This document shows, piece after piece, positions 4,890 to 7,092 of a DNA stretch of 7,092 nt; the stretch's first letter is position 1; the number at the start of each line of letters is the position of its first letter. The notes beneath the pieces are model-generated. The model was not told the DNA's origin. It made no database searches and saw only the letters and a list, made by a program, of their open reading frames with translations. Source of the DNA: Dichloromethanomonas sp964477085 (GTDB taxonomy: Bacteria > Bacillota > Desulfitobacteriia > Desulfitobacteriales > Syntrophobotulaceae); NCBI GenBank assembly GCA_964477085.1, contig CAYZDF010000109.1, positions 1 to 7,092 on the forward strand, given 5' to 3'. A program made the position numbers and the translations under genes.

Positions 4890-6821
4890 CTACTTCATGC
4901 TTAGTTTTTGCAGAGCCTCAACTGCTGATGAATCAGCCAAAGTAGTGGTATCCCCAATGGCACGCCCTTCAGCAATATCCCTAAGGATCCGGCGGATGAT
5001 CTTACCGCTTCGTGTCTTAGGCAATTCTTCTGTCAAATAAATGTCATCAGGTCTGGCAATAGCACCGATGCGCACCGCAATGAAATTCTTTAATTCGCTG
5101 ATAAGTTCTTCGCTAGGGGTAAATCCTTCTCTTAAGGTAACAAAAGCTGCTATAGCCTGGCCTTTAACTTCATGGTTTTTTCCGATACAAGCTGCTTCAG
5201 CAACTGCAGGGTGTTCAACAAGAGCACTTTCCACTTCAGCAGTGCCAATGCGATGACCGGAAACGTTGATCACATCATCTACCCTGCCGATGATCCAGAA
5301 GTATCCATCCTCATCGACTTTGGCACCATCACCGGCAAAGTATAAATTAGGCCAGTTACTCCAATAGGCATCTTTAAATCGGTTATCATCTTTATAGATG
5401 GTACGAAGCATTGCCGGCCAGGGTTCGGTAATTGCTACAAAACCAACCTCTCCATTTTGAACCGGTTGACCTGCCTTATTCAGGATTTCAACCTTGATAC
5501 CAGGGAATGGGACGGTACATGATCCAGGCTTGAGTGGGGTGATTCCTGGTAAAGGTGATATCATGATCATACCCGTTTCTGTCTGCCACCAAGTATCAAC
5601 GATCGGACATTTTTCTTTACCGATATGTTTATAAAACCACATCCACGCCTCTGGATTGATAGGTTCCCCTACTGTTCCCAAGAGTCTCAGACTGGATAAA
5701 TCTCTGCTTTCTGGGAAGCTTACTCCCCATTTCATGAATGTCCGAATGGCTGTGGGGGCCGTATAGAAAATAGTTACTTTATACTTCTCGATAATCTCCC
5801 AGAATCTATCCTTTTGCGGATAATCCGGTGTCCCTTCGAAGAGAACGATGGTGGCTCCATTGGACAACGGACCATAGACAAGATAACTGTGCCCTGTAAT
5901 CCAGCCGATATCTGCCGTACACCAGTAGATATCATCTTCTTTGAGGTCGAAGATCATTTGATGGGTTGTCGATACCCCGGTAAGATAACCTCCGGTCGTA
6001 TGTACGACCCCTTTTGGTTTTCCCGTTGTCCCACTGGTATAAAGAATAAACAATACATCTTCGGCATCCATTGGTTCCGCTGGACAATCAGGGGATGTAT
6101 CTTTCATCAGATCATGGTACCATACATCTCTATTGTCAATAATTTCGATATCCATTCCCGTACGGTTGACAATAATAACCTTTTCGATTCCTTGAACACC
6201 TTTTAAGGCAGCACAGACATTCTCTTTAATGGGTAAAACCTTACCTCGGCGGTAAGCGCCGTCAGATGTGATCAGCACTTTGGATCCGGCATCATTGATT
6301 CTGTCTCTGAGAGCTTCAGCACTGAAACCACCAAAAACAACACTATGGGGTGCTCCAATACGGGAACATGCCAGCATAGCTATAACAGCTTCAGGTACCA
6401 TCGGCATATATATAGTGACAACATCACCTTTATTAACACCCATGGATTTTAGGACATTAGCAAACTTACAAACTTCCTGATGAAGCTCTGTATACGTAAA
6501 GACTTTGGAGTCTCCGTGTTCTCCTTCAAAGATAATCGCGGGCTTTTCTTTCCTGGGACCTTCCAAATGCCGATCAAGGCAATTGTATGCTGCATTGATC
6601 TTTCCGCCATCAAACCATTTGGCATGCGGTGGGTTCCATTCCAATACAGTATCCCACTTTTTAAACCAACTGAGTGTAGAGGCTCTTTCTGCCCAAAAAG
6701 CTAACCTGTCTTCAGCCGTCCGGTAAATCTCCGGATCAGAAACCAAAGCTTTTTTAGCAAACTCCTCTGAAGGCTGAAAGATGCGTTTTTCCTCCAACCC
6801 TTTAAACTGTTCTTCTGTCAT
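4890..6821 (-). CDS. acs: Acetyl-CoA synthetase (AMP-forming acetate-CoA ligase)
   Basis: The 643-residue product is full length for Acs. After the N-terminal ACAS_N-like region come the AMP-binding P-loop YTSGTTGKPKG (261-271), CTADIGWITGHSY (301-313), and WWQTETG (411-417), whose second Trp (W412) caps the acetate pocket. The adenylate-binding YFAGDG (494-499), the hinge segment GRVDDVINVSGHR (512-524), and the C-terminal PKTRSGK with catalytic K607 follow. The cytosolic enzyme activates acetate with ATP to acetyl-AMP and then to acetyl-CoA. K607 matches the lysine that AcuA or Pat acetylates to silence Acs in other bacteria, and an acuA gene lies at 281-901. The start is ATG with GGAGG (6830-6834) 8 bases upstream, and the stop is TAG. 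W412 and the rest of the pocket argue for acetate rather than a longer acid. Confidence 0.97.
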   Translation of the reverse strand: MTEEQFKGLEEKRIFQPSEEFAKKALVSDPEIYRTAEDRLAFWAERASTLSWFKKWDTVLEWNPPHAKWFDGGKINAAYNCLDRHLEGPRKEKPAIIFEGEHGDSKVFTYTELHQEVCKFANVLKSMGVNKGDVVTIYMPMVPEAVIAMLACSRIGAPHSVVFGGFSAEALRDRINDAGSKVLITSDGAYRRGKVLPIKENVCAALKGVQGIEKVIIVNRTGMDIEIIDNRDVWYHDLMKDTSPDCPAEPMDAEDVLFILYTSGTTGKPKGVVHTTGGYLTGVSTTHQMIFDLKEDDIYWCTADIGWITGHSYLVYGPLSNGATIVLFEGTPDYPQKDRFWEIIEKYKVTIFYTAPTAIRTFMKWGVSFPESRDLSSLRLLGTVGEPINPEAWMWFYKHIGKEKCPIVDTWWQTETGMIMISPLPGITPLKPGSCTVPFPGIKVEILNKAGQPVQNGEVGFVAITEPWPAMLRTIYKDDNRFKDAYWSNWPNLYFAGDGAKVDEDGYFWIIGRVDDVINVSGHRIGTAEVESALVEHPAVAEAACIGKNHEVKGQAIAAFVTLREGFTPSEELISELKNFIAVRIGAIARPDDIYLTEELPKTRSGKIIRRILRDIAEGRAIGDTTTLADSSAVEALQKLSMK

Positions 6822-6941
6822 TCTCTATTCCTCCGTTTCTAACCCCAAAAAAACCTCTTTTTTTATATTTTAACATAAGTAGAAGAAGAACGTAGCCTTT
6901 TAAAGATTGAACTGCATCAACCAATGGCTAAATAGCAAAAT

Positions 6942-6962
6942 ACCGGACTTAACCGGTTTTTT
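6942..6962 (+). terminator. Terminator-like hairpin upstream of acs
   Basis: ACCGG (6942-6946) pairs with CCGGT (6953-6957) around a 6-base loop, followed on the plus strand by six T (6957-6962). On the minus strand the same hairpin is followed by ATTTTG, so it may work weakly in both directions. It could end a minus-strand gene to the right of the window, or be a structure in the acs leader. No plus-strand gene precedes it. Confidence 0.4.
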
Positions 6963-6983
6963 AAGTGTAGATTATTGCACTTA
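6962..6983. repeat. Spaced inverted repeat upstream of acs
   Basis: TAAGTG (6962-6967) and CACTTA (6978-6983) form a 6-10-6 inverted repeat about 140 bases before the acs start. The spacing resembles a dimeric regulator site, but it matches no operator I recognise and could be chance. Confidence 0.3.
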
Positions 6984-7092
6984 TCATCACTATTTTTTCT
7001 AATGTCTTACCAGACGAAAGTATAATTGATAAGCTATGCTAGCACCCTGTTAACCCTAAATTTTATATATCCTGGTGGCAGATTTTTTGTAA

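Larger units (their letters stand above)
6822..7092. other. Upstream region of acs
   Basis: These 271 bases carry the acs ribosome site, an A7/T7-flanked GAGG segment just before it (within 6846-6864), the hairpin at 6942-6962, the inverted repeat at 6962-6983 and an 8-base palindrome TGCTAGCA (7037-7044). I find no good sigma-A promoter close to acs. A weak TTAACA-16-TATCAA pair lies about 200 bases upstream. No coding region is evident. Confidence 0.5.

Noticed and set aside
5814..6206. A 130-residue plus-strand open frame
   Set aside because: It is antisense to the core of acs and has no ribosome site or family resemblance.
281..6821. A single operon or a new defence or metabolic system formed by the five genes
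   Set aside because: Gaps are large, promoters and terminators punctuate them, and each gene belongs to a well-known housekeeping family. Only the acs-acuA link has a clear functional basis.

Overview
This window looks like an ordinary chromosomal segment from a low-GC, endospore-former-type Firmicute. Strong GGAGG ribosome sites, frequent GTG and TTG starts, an AcuA-type acetyltransferase and a clostridial-style Mrp with a cysteine-rich N-terminus all point that way. Peptococcaceae such as Desulfosporosinus or Desulfitobacterium are my best guess, from protein flavour only. All five recognisable genes lie on the minus strand, so transcription runs from high to low coordinates.

In the order they are transcribed: acs, an AMP-forming acetyl-CoA synthetase (4890-6821); a small CYTH-fold triphosphatase-like protein (4068-4541); pepF, an oligoendopeptidase F (2043-3851); mrp, an Nbp35-type P-loop iron-sulfur carrier or assembly ATPase (1057-1893, start moved to a GTG); and acuA, a GNAT protein acetyltransferase (281-901). 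The gaps are wide (99 to about 350 bases) and several hold promoter-like or terminator-like elements. This is therefore a row of mostly separately controlled genes, not one tight operon. Only pepF to mrp lacks a clear terminator between the genes.

The functional link that stands out is acs with acuA. AcuA in Bacillus acetylates and switches off acetyl-CoA synthetase, and the Acs here keeps the C-terminal PKTRSGK motif with the target lysine (K607). Enzyme and modifier sit about 4 kb apart with three unrelated genes between them. No acuB or acuC is present in the window.

The main non-coding oddity is a hexanucleotide microsatellite, eight perfect TCTCTG units plus a partial one (3974-4026), in the CYTH-pepF gap. 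It lies directly downstream, in the pepF direction, of a TATAAT box. A 15/16 copy of the box-plus-TCTCTG junction occurs closer to pepF. This could be a length-variable leader or promoter. I see no CRISPR array, tRNA, rRNA, insertion sequence, toxin-antitoxin pair or phage defence gene, and no convincing new multi-gene system.

The edges are poorly explained. Positions 1-280 hold a plus-strand terminator-like hairpin, perhaps ending a convergent gene just outside the window. Positions 6822-7092 are the acs upstream region, with a hairpin and a spaced inverted repeat.
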